From positions 310,001 to 374,000 of the forward strand of contig NZ_WBPF01000016.1 of NCBI RefSeq assembly GCF_008923725.1: a DNA stretch of 64,000 nucleotides, in the 5' to 3' direction. Positions 9,156-17,749 of the stretch are shown piece after piece. The number at the start of each line of letters is the position of its first letter. Position 1 is the first letter of the stretch. A program made the position numbers and the translations under genes. Origin of the DNA: Bacillus sp. CH140a_4T (GTDB taxonomy: Bacteria > Bacillota > Bacilli > Bacillales > Bacillaceae_G). The notes under the pieces were generated by a model, which saw nothing but the letters and a program-made list of their open reading frames with translations, was not told the DNA's origin and searched no databases.

Positions 9156-9219
9156 ATAAAATCACATGACATTTGCCCCTCATAAAGGCATATATATATT
9201 CAAAAGGGGGCGGATTGAA

Positions 9220-9648
9220 ATGAAGAGGGTAATGTACGTTGTATTGCTACTCAGCTTCGTTATCGGAATGACAGCCTGTAACGATGAAACGTCCTCAAGT
9301 CGTACACTTTTATCTATTGGAAAGCCAGCGAAGGATCATGTCATATATTTTACGCATACAGAAAACAAACGAAAGATAGATGATATACAAACTATGTTTC
9401 AAAATAAGAAATGGAAAAGAAATGAAACGTTTAGTACAGTGAATAAAACGCCAGATCTTGTCTTGTCAATAGATGAGGCCAATACCGGGTTACCGACATT
9501 ATATGTTACATTGTTTTTTCATGAAGATGGAGCGGACGTTCTTAACTTGTACAGGGAGTATACGAGCTTAAATAAAGAAGAACTTGAAACGCTGAGAGAA
9601 AAGATGAGTGCATATTATCCTGAAATGATTTTAGCACTCGTTTCATAA
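9220..9648 (+). CDS. Putative lipoprotein, unknown function
   Basis: A 142-residue secreted lipoprotein. Residues 1-20 form a type II signal peptide with the lipobox MTAC and Cys20 as the expected lipidation site. The rest is soluble with no motif I recognise. The ATG at 9220 follows AAAGGGGG and puts the signal peptide at the N-terminus; the longer frame to 9166 does not. B. subtilis has yhfM near this place, but I cannot show that they are related. Confidence 0.7.
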   Translation: MKRVMYVVLLLSFVIGMTACNDETSSSRTLLSIGKPAKDHVIYFTHTENKRKIDDIQTMFQNKKWKRNETFSTVNKTPDLVLSIDEANTGLPTLYVTLFFHEDGADVLNLYREYTSLNKEELETLREKMSAYYPEMILALVS

Positions 9649-9698
9649 TGTGCTAACAAATAAAATTCCCTTATCCTTCCAAAGAGAGGCAACAGGAG

Positions 9699-9755
9699 GT
9701 GATCGTTGTATATGCAATTAATGGAATATCACTTGCTACTTTAATTTTCTTTTAA
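9699..9755 (+). other. Possible relic of a holin-like short toxin ORF
   Basis: An ideal ribosome site AGGAGGTGATC (9694-9704) is followed by a short hydrophobic frame ending ...YAINGISLATLIFF, then a stop. Small membrane toxins of the holin-like/TxpA-BsrG kind start in this way but are longer. No proper start codon follows the ribosome site at normal spacing, so this is at most a remnant. Confidence 0.25.
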
Positions 9756-9762
9756 TATAATT

Positions 9763-9790
9763 AATTTAGAATTTTTAAATATTCTAAATT
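9763..9790 (+). promoter_or_regulatory. Palindrome ahead of lcfB
   Basis: A perfect 10-bp inverted repeat, AATTTAGAAT and ATTCTAAATT, with 8 bases between the arms. It ends 19 bases before the lcfB start. It is a candidate operator; its AT-richness means chance cannot be excluded. Confidence 0.45.
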
Positions 9791-9809
9791 TTATAAAGGT
9801 GGGGTTTGT

Positions 9810-11342
9810 GTGAATCTCGTTCAATCTTTGGCTGAAACGGCGAAAAAGAAGGGGGATAAACCGGCTTATATATTTATGGATCAGTCGGTCTCGTATGACC
9901 AATTAAACAAAATGGTCACAAGGTTTTCTAGCAATTTAGCAGCAATGGGCATTGGAAAAGGGGACAATGTCGCATTAGTTGTTGGAAACTCACCACATTT
10001 TTTGGTCGGTTTATATGGAACAATGAAAGCTGGAGCAACTGTTATTCCAGTTAATCCAATTTATACAGCAGACGAAATGCATTACATTTTACAAAATGGA
10101 GATGTAAAAACAATCATCGTACTCGACGTCCTTCTACCTGTTATACAATCTCTTACAACAAGACTTCCTTCACTTGAAAACATCATCATATGCGAAACCT
10201 CATCAGATTTTAATCATACAGAAACTGAAAAAATGAAAACGTTTACTGGCATGATGGGGGCTGGAGATTTAACTTACGAAGGCCCAGAGCTAGATGAAGA
10301 AGATGTAGCGGTTATTCTATACACTTCAGGCACAACCGGAAAACCGAAAGGCGCTATGTTAACACATAAAAATTTATATAGTAATGCGAGCGATGTGGCG
10401 TCGTATTTACAATATACTGCCGATGATCGCGTCGTTGCGGCATTGCCGATGTTCCATGTATTTTGCTTAACAGTGGCGGTAAATGCGCCGATTGTGAACG
10501 GGGCAACTATTTTAATGTTACCGAAATTTAGTCCGAAAGAAGTATTCCGTATTTGTCGCACGTACGAACCAACGATTTTTGCTGGTGTACCGACGATGTA
10601 CAATTATTTATATTTATTTGAAGAAGCAAGCGCAGAAGATGTGAAGACGCTTCGTCTTTGTATTTCAGGTGGTGCATCAATGCCTGTTGCTCTTCTGCAA
10701 AACTTTGAAAAACGTTTTGACGTTATCGTTTCAGAAGGATACGGTTTATCAGAAGCATCACCAGTTACTTGTTTTAACCCGCTAGATCGTCCGCGTAAAC
10801 CAGGATCGATCGGTACAAATATTTGGCATGTAGAAAATAAAATTGTGAACGAACTTGGGGAAGAAGTACCTGTTGGCGCAGTCGGTGAATTAATTGTTCG
10901 CGGACCTAACGTTATGAAAGGATACTATAACGCACCGGAAGATACAGCAGCGACATTGAAAGACGGCTGGCTGTATACAGGAGACTTAGCGAAAAGGGAT
11001 GAAGAGGGTTACTTCTATATCGTTGATCGCAAAAAGGATATCGTTTTAGTTGGTGGTTATAACGTATACCCTCGTGAAGTAGAGGAAGTATTATATACAC
11101 ACGAATCTGTAGCGGAGGTTGTTGTAATTGGCGTTCCTGATGAAAACTTAGGAGAAGCAGTACGAGCTTACGTCGTTTTGAAACAAGCTCAAGTAACAGA
11201 AGAAGAACTGATGCACTATTGCACTTTACATTTAGCAAAATATAAAGTGCCAATGAGTATCGAATTTTTAACAGAATTGCCGAAGAATACGACGGGTAAA
11301 TTGTTAAGAAGAGCGTTAAAAGAGAAAGCGATGCAAGTATAA
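9810..11342 (+). CDS. lcfB: Long-chain fatty-acid-CoA ligase
   Basis: A 510-residue acyl-adenylate-forming enzyme that activates fatty acids to acyl-CoA for beta-oxidation or lipid synthesis. The AMP-binding P-loop ILYTSGTTGKPKGAML is at about residues 168-183. The YGLSEASPV motif follows, then GDLAKRDEEGYFYIVDRKKD and the C-terminal PKNTTGKLLRR with its catalytic lysine. It starts at a GTG behind GGTGGGG. Position after lplJ matches B. subtilis lcfB (yhfL). Whether the chain preference is really long is inferred from the orthologue. Confidence 0.88.
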   Translation: MNLVQSLAETAKKKGDKPAYIFMDQSVSYDQLNKMVTRFSSNLAAMGIGKGDNVALVVGNSPHFLVGLYGTMKAGATVIPVNPIYTADEMHYILQNGDVKTIIVLDVLLPVIQSLTTRLPSLENIIICETSSDFNHTETEKMKTFTGMMGAGDLTYEGPELDEEDVAVILYTSGTTGKPKGAMLTHKNLYSNASDVASYLQYTADDRVVAALPMFHVFCLTVAVNAPIVNGATILMLPKFSPKEVFRICRTYEPTIFAGVPTMYNYLYLFEEASAEDVKTLRLCISGGASMPVALLQNFEKRFDVIVSEGYGLSEASPVTCFNPLDRPRKPGSIGTNIWHVENKIVNELGEEVPVGAVGELIVRGPNVMKGYYNAPEDTAATLKDGWLYTGDLAKRDEEGYFYIVDRKKDIVLVGGYNVYPREVEEVLYTHESVAEVVVIGVPDENLGEAVRAYVVLKQAQVTEEELMHYCTLHLAKYKVPMSIEFLTELPKNTTGKLLRRALKEKAMQV

Positions 11343-11349
11343 AAATAGG

Positions 11350-11382
11350 GGCAACCATCTTTATGAAGGTGGTTGCCTTTAT
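11350..11382 (+). terminator. Terminator after lcfB
   Basis: GGCAACCA and TGGTTGCC pair around an A/T-rich loop and are followed by a T-rich stretch. Confidence 0.8.
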
Positions 11383-11454
11383 ATTTTTTAGAATTGGTTA
11401 AGCTATAACCCCATATATTTAAACCGTAATATGACTCATAAGGAGGAGATATAC

Positions 11455-11706
11455 GTGGAGCAAAAGGAATTACGTTTACGGAGAGTTCAATACCTTATTT
11501 GTGACATTATGGATGAAATGAATTCTGAAAATGAGAAGAAAAACTTAGAAATACTGCAGCAAGTCATTGATCATCTTTCAGGTGCGATAGGTGATTTAGT
11601 CGATCCATCTAGTACATATTCTATTGATTATTTAGAGAGAAAGGTTCATACGGCACATTATTTACTATTTAAAAATGAACGAAAGGCATATTTGTGCAGG
11701 AAATGA
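11455..11706 (+). CDS. Small hypothetical protein
   Basis: An 83-residue acidic, helical protein without recognisable motif. The GTG at 11455 has AGGAGG 8 bases upstream; the ATG at 11431 has none. It ends just before the Fur-controlled promoter of the NEAT-SLH gene and is probably not part of that unit. Confidence 0.55.
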   Translation: MEQKELRLRRVQYLICDIMDEMNSENEKKNLEILQQVIDHLSGAIGDLVDPSSTYSIDYLERKVHTAHYLLFKNERKAYLCRK

Positions 11707-11714
11707 TTTTTTAT

Positions 11715-11743
11715 TTGACATTGATAATCATTATCAATATGAT
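11715..11743 (+). promoter_or_regulatory. Fur-box promoter of the NEAT-SLH gene
   Basis: TTGACA (11715-11720) and TATGAT (11738-11743) are exactly 17 bases apart. The spacer is itself a perfect inverted repeat, TTGATAATCATTATCAA (11721-11737), which matches the Fur box. Fur with iron bound would cover the whole promoter, so expression should occur under iron limitation. Confidence 0.92.
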
Positions 11744-11782
11744 AGTTATGTTGAGTATATTTTTATAAAGGGAGATGTCATA

Positions 11783-12814
11783 TTGATAATGATTAAGAAA
11801 AAATATATTAATGCATTCGTTATAGCGGCAACTTTAGCAGTTCCATTAAGTGGTGTTATGACACCGATTGCGAAAGCAGAAGCGGCAGTAGAAATGAAGG
11901 CAAATAGTAAACTAGCAGATGGCACATATGACGTTATTTTAAAGACTTATAAAGATCAAACGAATGATACATCAGTTGCGTCTACATATTTGAAAAATCC
12001 AAAAGTAACCATTCAAGGTGATAAGAAAATCGTTACGTTAACAGTTCAAGATAGTAGCTATTTTCAGTACCTTAGAGTAGAAGATCCAAATAAAGCAGGG
12101 ACATTCCATGATGTAAAAGTAATCTCCGAAGATAAAGCGAATAACGGTACGAAAGTGGTTCAATTTGAAATTGGTGAGTTCTCCAAAAAATATAATATGC
12201 AAATGCATATATTAATTCCAGCAATTAAATATGATCATAAATATCAACTACAGTTTGAAATCGATGCAAGTGCAATTGAACAGAAGCCTAAATTCTCAGA
12301 TGTACCAGCTTGGGCACAAGAATCAGTTCAATACTTAGTAGATAAAGAAGCAGTGCACGGTAAGCCAAACGGTACATTTGCTCCGGCTGAAAATATTGAT
12401 CGTAGTTCAGCTGCAAAAATATTAGCAACTGTTCTAGGGTTAGAAATTAATAAAGATGCAAAGCCATCATTCCCGGACGCACAAAATCACTGGGCAACTC
12501 CATACATCGCAGCAGTTGAAAAAGCAGGTATTGTAAAAGGTGATGAGAGCGGTAACTTTAATCCGAACGGAATCATTAACCGTGCATCAATGGCTACAAT
12601 GCTAGTAAATGCATATAAATTAGAAAGAAATGAAAATATGAAACTCCCAAAAGAATTTGCTGACTTGAAAAATCACTGGGGTGCGAAGTATGCCAATATT
12701 TTAATCCAAGAAAATATTTCAGTTGGAACAGATAATGGTTGGGCTCCAGATAAAGCAGTAAGCCGTGCGGAAGCAGCACAATTTATTGCGAAGACGGATA
12801 AGTTGAAGAAATAA
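11783..12814 (+). CDS. bslK: NEAT-SLH haem-binding surface protein, BslK-like
   Basis: A 343-residue exported protein. A signal peptide covers about residues 1-33, a NEAT domain about 38-165 and three SLH domains about 170-340. The NEAT domain has the SSYFQYLRV helix region and the haem-ligand pattern YxxxY in KYDHKYQLQFEI. SLH domains (FSDVPAWAQESVQYL, FPDAQNHWATPYI, FADLKNHWGAKYA) bind pyruvylated wall polysaccharide. The layout is that of B. anthracis BslK, which binds haem and passes it to IsdC. The TTG at 11783 is preferred because it sits 8 bases from GGAG; the ATG at 11789 is the alternative. A Fur-box promoter lies upstream. Confidence 0.88.
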   Translation: MIMIKKKYINAFVIAATLAVPLSGVMTPIAKAEAAVEMKANSKLADGTYDVILKTYKDQTNDTSVASTYLKNPKVTIQGDKKIVTLTVQDSSYFQYLRVEDPNKAGTFHDVKVISEDKANNGTKVVQFEIGEFSKKYNMQMHILIPAIKYDHKYQLQFEIDASAIEQKPKFSDVPAWAQESVQYLVDKEAVHGKPNGTFAPAENIDRSSAAKILATVLGLEINKDAKPSFPDAQNHWATPYIAAVEKAGIVKGDESGNFNPNGIINRASMATMLVNAYKLERNENMKLPKEFADLKNHWGAKYANILIQENISVGTDNGWAPDKAVSRAEAAQFIAKTDKLKK

Positions 12815-12844
12815 ATCAAAACGTATACTAGATTTTGTATAAAT

Positions 12845-12880
12845 AAAAAAGGAAGATTTGAACTTCAAATCTTCCTTTTT
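12845..12880. terminator. Bidirectional terminator between bslK and the TetR-type gene
   Basis: GGAAGATTTG and CAAATCTTCC pair exactly and are flanked by A and T runs, serving both convergent genes. Confidence 0.88.
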
Positions 12881-12886
12881 GCATTG

Positions 12887-13432
12887 TTATATATTCCTCT
12901 TCATCAATTCCCCAACCTGCGTCGCAACGTACTCAACATCATTATCAATCTCATCCAACACGTAAGATTCCAAAATGCCCATGACAGCTGTTCCTAAAAA
13001 CTTTAAGACGATGTGTTTATCAATGTTTTTATTTACTGACGTATTCGTGTTTAGTTTTTTCTCTAGTTCACCCATGATGAACGTTAGGAACTTTTTCTGA
13101 AATGATAATGTGCTGTTGCTTCTAAATAACGATGCGAAAAATGGTTTGTGTTCTTTGAAGTATTCAAACCATATGATAGTTCCTTCTATATAACCTTTTG
13201 TTTGTTTTATATCGCATATTGCTCTTAATTGATTTAAATGATCGTCCACAATTTTGTCTAATAAATTGTATTTATCTAGATAATGTAGGTAGAAAGTTTT
13301 TCTTCCGATGTTCGCCTTTTCGGTAATGTTTTTTACTGTAATTTCGTCAAAGCCATCTTCAATTAACATTTCGATAAATGCGGATTGAATGGCGTTTTGT
13401 GATTTTATAATTCTTCTATCGATTTTCTCCAT
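12887..13432 (-). CDS. TetR/AcrR-family transcriptional regulator
   Basis: A 181-residue regulator. The N-terminal TetR HTH covers about residues 10-55, with EITVKNITEKANIGRKTFY and LHYLDKYNLL. The ligand-binding part is variable and includes a C-terminal TetR_C-like stretch (FFASLFRSN). A long inverted repeat lies just upstream of the start codon, so self-regulation is likely. No transporter or enzyme is adjacent on the same strand, so targets are unknown. Confidence 0.85.
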   Translation of the reverse strand: MEKIDRRIIKSQNAIQSAFIEMLIEDGFDEITVKNITEKANIGRKTFYLHYLDKYNLLDKIVDDHLNQLRAICDIKQTKGYIEGTIIWFEYFKEHKPFFASLFRSNSTLSFQKKFLTFIMGELEKKLNTNTSVNKNIDKHIVLKFLGTAVMGILESYVLDEIDNDVEYVATQVGELMKRNI

Positions 13433-13447
13433 ATGTTCCTCCGTTCT

Positions 13448-13479
13448 TTAATACACATATCTTGTGAAATGTGTATTAA
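13448..13479. promoter_or_regulatory. Candidate TetR-type operator
   Basis: A perfect 11-bp inverted repeat TTAATACACAT / ATGTGTATTAA with 10 bases between, starting 16 bases upstream of the TetR-type start codon. A weaker related pair (ACACAT ... AGTATTAA) occurs near 13537-13555. Confidence 0.75.
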
Positions 13480-13728
13480 TACTCGAATAATTAAATGTGG
13501 TCATTGAAACAGATTCATGCTCACTTTATTATAAATATACACATGAGTATTAACTCTCACAAGTGTAAAATTGAAAATAAAGGTGGTTTAAATATAGCTA
13601 TTATAAAGAGAAGGGTAATTTAATGCGTGAGGATTACAAGTAAGAGGAAAATAACTTTGATGTGCTTACTATTTACGTTCTAGGCACATAACAAGCTATA
13701 ATAGAAGAAATCAAGAAGGAGGCTGGCT

Positions 13729-14835
13729 GTGAAAAATCTTCGTTATTTCAATATATTTACTATGTTAATTGTATACACACTACTCATGTTTTACATCGGC
13801 TGGAACGGTTGGGTTTGGCTTAGTACGGTGTTTGGCTGGGAATCTTGGGGATATTACGCTTTCGTAGTCGGATTTATTTCATATGCGTACATTCTCGTGC
13901 AAGTGTTTAAGTTCTTACCATTTCTACGAACGATAGGTTCGATTTGGTTTGCGGTCATACAATATGCGCTTATGCTGTTGCCGTTAGCGAATATTACGGT
14001 CTTTCTTTTACAGTTTTCAGTGGAGAAAGAAGCGGCAATTATTTGGACAGGAACGGCCGTGTTACTTGGGTTTATCTTTATTTTTGCATATGGAGTATTC
14101 AACGCATATAGCCCAGTAGTTAGAAAGTACGAGGTGCACATACCGAAAAAAGTAGAGGGACGTAAAAGCTTACGCATTGCGATGGCTTCTGATATGCATT
14201 TCGGTAAATTATCTGGCGTTTCGCATTTAAAAAGGCTTGTCCGTCATGTAAATGAGATGGAGCCTGATATTATTTTACTGCCAGGTGATATTATCGATGA
14301 TCATCCAGGTGTGTTCATTCAAAAAAATATGGGACCAATCATGAAACAAATGAAAGCTCCACTAGGCGTATATGGTGTGTTAGGAAACCACGAATATTAC
14401 GGACGAGCGGTTCCTGAATTTTTACAAGAGATGGATAAGATTGATATTCGTATTCTGTTAGATGAAGTGATTACAATTGAAGATCATTTTTATCTCGTTG
14501 GAAGAAGAGATAAAACAGAGCGAGATCGTCAAAGCTTTGAAAATCTAATGAGTACGGTAGATAAATCTATGCCAGTAATCGCAATGGATCACCAACCATT
14601 CGAGTTGAAACAAGCAGCGGATGCTGGCGTCGATTTACTATTATCAGGTCATACACACCGCGGACAAATGGCGCCGAATCATATTGTAACGAGAAGAATG
14701 TACGAATTAGACTGGGGATACGCACAAAAAGGTACATTCCACGCGATTGTTTCTTCTGGTTTCGGATTCTGGGGACCACCGCTTAGACTTGGAAGTAGAT
14801 CAGAGATTGTGCAGGTGGAAGTTACGTTTGAATAG
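13729..14835 (+). CDS. Membrane-anchored metallophosphoesterase
   Basis: A 368-residue protein. The first 125 residues hold about four membrane segments, and the rest is a calcineurin-like phosphoesterase domain on the cytoplasmic or outer face. The metal-binding motifs are in order: SDMHFG (about 151-156), PGDIIDD, GNHEYYG and SGHTHRGQ. It resembles the YkuE/YaeI-type phosphoesterases, some of which act on lipid substrates. The substrate here is unknown. It starts at a GTG behind AAGGAGG. Confidence 0.85.
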   Translation: MKNLRYFNIFTMLIVYTLLMFYIGWNGWVWLSTVFGWESWGYYAFVVGFISYAYILVQVFKFLPFLRTIGSIWFAVIQYALMLLPLANITVFLLQFSVEKEAAIIWTGTAVLLGFIFIFAYGVFNAYSPVVRKYEVHIPKKVEGRKSLRIAMASDMHFGKLSGVSHLKRLVRHVNEMEPDIILLPGDIIDDHPGVFIQKNMGPIMKQMKAPLGVYGVLGNHEYYGRAVPEFLQEMDKIDIRILLDEVITIEDHFYLVGRRDKTERDRQSFENLMSTVDKSMPVIAMDHQPFELKQAADAGVDLLLSGHTHRGQMAPNHIVTRRMYELDWGYAQKGTFHAIVSSGFGFWGPPLRLGSRSEIVQVEVTFE

Positions 14836-14920
14836 TGTTATAAAATTTTACCTATTTAGAAGTAGAATCACATACGCATTAAGCTGAAAATTTCATCCGT
14901 TACTAGAATTTGAATTGTAA

Positions 14921-14960
14921 AAAGAGGATTATACATGACTAATATGTATAATCCTTTTTT
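14921..14960. terminator. Terminator between convergent genes
   Basis: AGGATTATACAT and ATGTATAATCCT pair exactly and are followed by a T run. The next gene on the other strand ends at 14979. Confidence 0.88.
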
Positions 14961-14978
14961 GTTTCGCAACCGCGCTCG

Positions 14979-15869
14979 TTACTTGAATAAAATTTCAATT
15001 AGTTGTAGTGGATGCGCATTAATTAGTCCATGGACAATAATAATTGCCCATACTTTGCGATAACGTGCCCACAAATATCCGAGGAATAGACCTACGATAC
15101 CGAGGTTCACAATAACTGTAGCTGTATCAATATCCCAATGACCAGAGCCATGTAATGCGATGTGCCAGCTCGCCCATAACAATGATGTAAGAAGAATAGC
15201 CGGCCAAGTACCTAGTAATAATTCCAAACGTGTTTGCAACCAAACCCTATAAAAAAACTCTTCCAGTACACTATTTATAAGAAAGCCTACAAGTAAAATT
15301 AATATTAAAACCATGGGTTCCATTTTAGCCGAAACAAATGGTGTAGAGAATGTAGAAAAGAAGTTGAAGTACCCCCATATTATAATGACAATAAGTGGTG
15401 TAAAATGATACCATTTATGATTCTCTATTGATTTCATAGGTTTTAGTCTCTCTGTTTGGGGATTACTTTTATAAAGCAAAAGAAGCATGAATGGGGTGAA
15501 TAATAATAAAATGATTTTAAATATCATAAACCAAAATTGTAATGCCATCCCTTCAAAGTTCGTAGTGAGAAGACTAATTGTGAAGAGGGATCCGCTTAAG
15601 AACAAGACAATAGCTTGAATCATGATGCGCCTTTGTTCAAACTGTTGAAGAGGATTATAGTTTTTATGATGAGACGGTAAGAAACGGATAAGGAGTATAC
15701 CAACCATAACAGGGACCCACTTGTGCCAAAAAGGCATCGTGCCCTTATGATCTCCACTATAACGAATATTTGTTTCGCCAATCCATATAAGCCAAAGAGA
15801 TGAAAGCAAAATGACAAGTACACATAATCCACCAATTAACTTCCCCATTTTTAGAAAATAACTGCCCAT
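14979..15869 (-). CDS. CPBP-family intramembrane metalloprotease
   Basis: A 296-residue polytopic membrane protein with about eight hydrophobic segments. The conserved Abi/CPBP motifs are present: EEFFYR (the E-E-x-x-x-R pattern) at about residue 203, a SLLWASWHIALHG stretch with a conserved histidine, and a later NLGIVGLFLGYLW with HGLINAH. These are homologous to CAAX-prenyl proteases, but bacterial members have varied, mostly unknown roles, including bacteriocin self-immunity. No bacteriocin gene is nearby. Confidence 0.85.
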   Translation of the reverse strand: MGSYFLKMGKLIGGLCVLVILLSSLWLIWIGETNIRYSGDHKGTMPFWHKWVPVMVGILLIRFLPSHHKNYNPLQQFEQRRIMIQAIVLFLSGSLFTISLLTTNFEGMALQFWFMIFKIILLLFTPFMLLLLYKSNPQTERLKPMKSIENHKWYHFTPLIVIIIWGYFNFFSTFSTPFVSAKMEPMVLILILLVGFLINSVLEEFFYRVWLQTRLELLLGTWPAILLTSLLWASWHIALHGSGHWDIDTATVIVNLGIVGLFLGYLWARYRKVWAIIIVHGLINAHPLQLIEILFK

Positions 15870-16050
15870 AGATCCCCAACCTTTCGTACTATAACTGTAA
15901 ACCGCTTTACCTTTAACTCTAGACAGTGCCTTACATCTATCAGCATTTAGGCAATATGATTAAATAGATTTGAACATTTTTCAAGGAAGTAATTTTATAA
16001 AGGATTGTACGTTAGAAAACGTTTTTCTAGTATTGAGTACGATTGTAAAA

Positions 16051-16404
16051 CTAGTTTTTTCTAAAATCATACGTGTCCGTCTCTACATGTAATTTGTGCT
16101 TATTAATCATCACTGTATGATCGTCTAACCATTGTACAGTTGCATCTTCTTCACGATAATTCCAGTATATATTTTGCTTGTTCATAAATTTTTTATTATT
16201 TGTTACAAGCTCTCCTCTTATAGCAAAGCTAGTCGTTGCGCCGCCGTTATGCCTGTATATATGTAAAGTATACGTTTTATCTGGTGAGTGTATGGATTGA
16301 ATTTTTTCACCGCCTGAAACCCCAGATAAAGTGAAGAACTTCCAATATCCTAAACTAATTAATACAATAATGATGAATAGAATGGTGAAGAAAATCTTTT
16401 TCAT
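16051..16404 (-). CDS. DUF5412-type membrane-anchored protein
   Basis: A 117-residue protein with one N-terminal membrane segment (about residues 4-24) and an outer domain. The stretch SPDKTYTLHIYRHNGGATT and the following IRGELV fit DUF5412 proteins of bacilli. The ATG at 16404 is chosen since AGAGGGG lies just upstream; the longer frame to 16431 has no ribosome site. Function is unknown. Confidence 0.65.
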   Translation of the reverse strand: MKKIFFTILFIIIVLISLGYWKFFTLSGVSGGEKIQSIHSPDKTYTLHIYRHNGGATTSFAIRGELVTNNKKFMNKQNIYWNYREEDATVQWLDDHTVMINKHKLHVETDTYDFRKN

Positions 16405-16730
16405 GTTTCCCCTCTTTTCCTTGACGGCCATACCTGTATTAAATCAAAAAAGAATAAAACTGGCAATCTTATCCTTTTTCTCGCTGGAATATGTATGCTC
16501 CTATTTCTAACGTAATGTTCGCAATTCAAATGAATAAATTCATGTGTTCAATTTGGAATGAAAGGCTCCATATTTTTCAATAAAAAAAGGCTCCACATAA
16601 GGAGCGCTCAATAAATATAAATGAATTAAAAGAAATAACAGACATGTATAATATACAATATTTATATTGATGTTGATTTCATAAAAGAGGTACGATTAGA
16701 AGACTCTGCTGAAATAAAGGGGGATTATAA
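16405..16730. other. Gene-free stretch
   Basis: No ORF or RNA gene is recognisable in these 326 bases. Near 16588-16605 a small hairpin, GCTCC and GGAGC, lies behind an A run. The last 15 bases hold AAAGGGGGA, the ribosome site of the HD hydrolase gene. Confidence 0.5.
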
Positions 16731-17708
16731 GTGGTTATATCAGATGTTATTTACGGTGAGTTTAAAGTGGATCAAGTAGTAGAAGAATTAATTTTAAGCA
16801 AGCCTGTGCAAAGACTAAAAGGTATTCATCAAAATGGCGCAAGCTACTTAATGAATGAGAACTGGAACGTAACACGCTTTGATCATTCTGTTGGTGTTAT
16901 GTTACTAGTGAAAAAACTCGGTGGTTCAGTTGAAGAACAAATTGCAGGTTTACTGCATGACGTATCACATACTGCTTTTTCCCACGTGATTGATTACGTT
17001 TTTCATAATGAGGGTGAAAGTTATCATGAAGAGATATTTAGTTCTGTCGTGAAAAACTCAGAAATTCCAGCGATTCTTTCAAAGTATGGTTATAACTATG
17101 AGGACATTTTGTTAGATGATTCGAAGTGGACATTACTCGAAAGATCAGCACCAGAATTATGTGCAGACCGAGTGGATTATACATTACGAGATATGTATAC
17201 ATATGGATATATTTCGTTAGAAGAAGTTCACAGTTTTTTAGATGATGTCATCGCTGTAGATGGGATAATGGTTCTTCAAAGTGTCGAAATGGCAGAATGG
17301 TTTACAGAAACGTATTATAAAGAAGTAATCGATTTCTTTATGAAACCAATGAATATTTACGGAAACGATATGTTAGCGAAAACGTTAAAGTTAGCTCTTC
17401 ATAAGGGGATTATTCATGCAGATGATTTCCTTCTTGAAGATGATGAGCTTATTTCGAAATTGCAGCAATGTAATGATCCAGAAGTACATGCTTTATTAAG
17501 AAAAGTTCATCCGAATGTAAAAGTAAAAGAAGATAGAAACGATTATGATTTGTATCAGAAAAATAAAGTCCGTCTTATTGATCCTCCATTACTTCGTGAA
17601 GGTGAAGTTGTTCGATCGTCTGTTGTATCGGAAAAAATGAGACAGATGAGTGAGGTCGCTTATAAAAAAGCGGTGAGAGGGATGTATGTGAAAGTGATTT
17701 CGGATTAA
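16731..17708 (+). CDS. HD-superfamily hydrolase
   Basis: A 325-residue HD-domain protein. The metal-binding motif is intact: RFDHSVGVM (H near residue 55), then GLLHDVSHTAFSH with the HD pair near 78-79, and a later Asp in CADRVDY. The pattern resembles YdhJ/dGTPase-like HD hydrolases that act on nucleotides. The substrate is unproven. It starts at GTG behind AAAGGGGGA and ends at a convergent terminator. Confidence 0.82.
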   Translation: MVISDVIYGEFKVDQVVEELILSKPVQRLKGIHQNGASYLMNENWNVTRFDHSVGVMLLVKKLGGSVEEQIAGLLHDVSHTAFSHVIDYVFHNEGESYHEEIFSSVVKNSEIPAILSKYGYNYEDILLDDSKWTLLERSAPELCADRVDYTLRDMYTYGYISLEEVHSFLDDVIAVDGIMVLQSVEMAEWFTETYYKEVIDFFMKPMNIYGNDMLAKTLKLALHKGIIHADDFLLEDDELISKLQQCNDPEVHALLRKVHPNVKVKEDRNDYDLYQKNKVRLIDPPLLREGEVVRSSVVSEKMRQMSEVAYKKAVRGMYVKVISD

Positions 17709-17745
17709 ACAAGTAGAGCATCACTTCTAGATGCTCTACTTGTTT
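17708..17745. terminator. Bidirectional terminator after the HD hydrolase
   Basis: AACAAGTAGAGCAT pairs with ATGCTCTACTTGTT; it serves the HD gene (+) and the anti-sigma gene (-). Confidence 0.88.
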
Positions 17746-17749
17746 CACA

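Noticed and set aside
14979-15869. CPBP protease as bacteriocin immunity gene
   Set aside because: No bacteriocin, double-glycine leader or ABC exporter genes are nearby; the family is too broad for this claim.
16015-16027. GAAAACGTTTTTC as a firm operator
   Set aside because: It is 146 bp from the next start and asymmetrical; kept only as a remark with the LacI-type operator.
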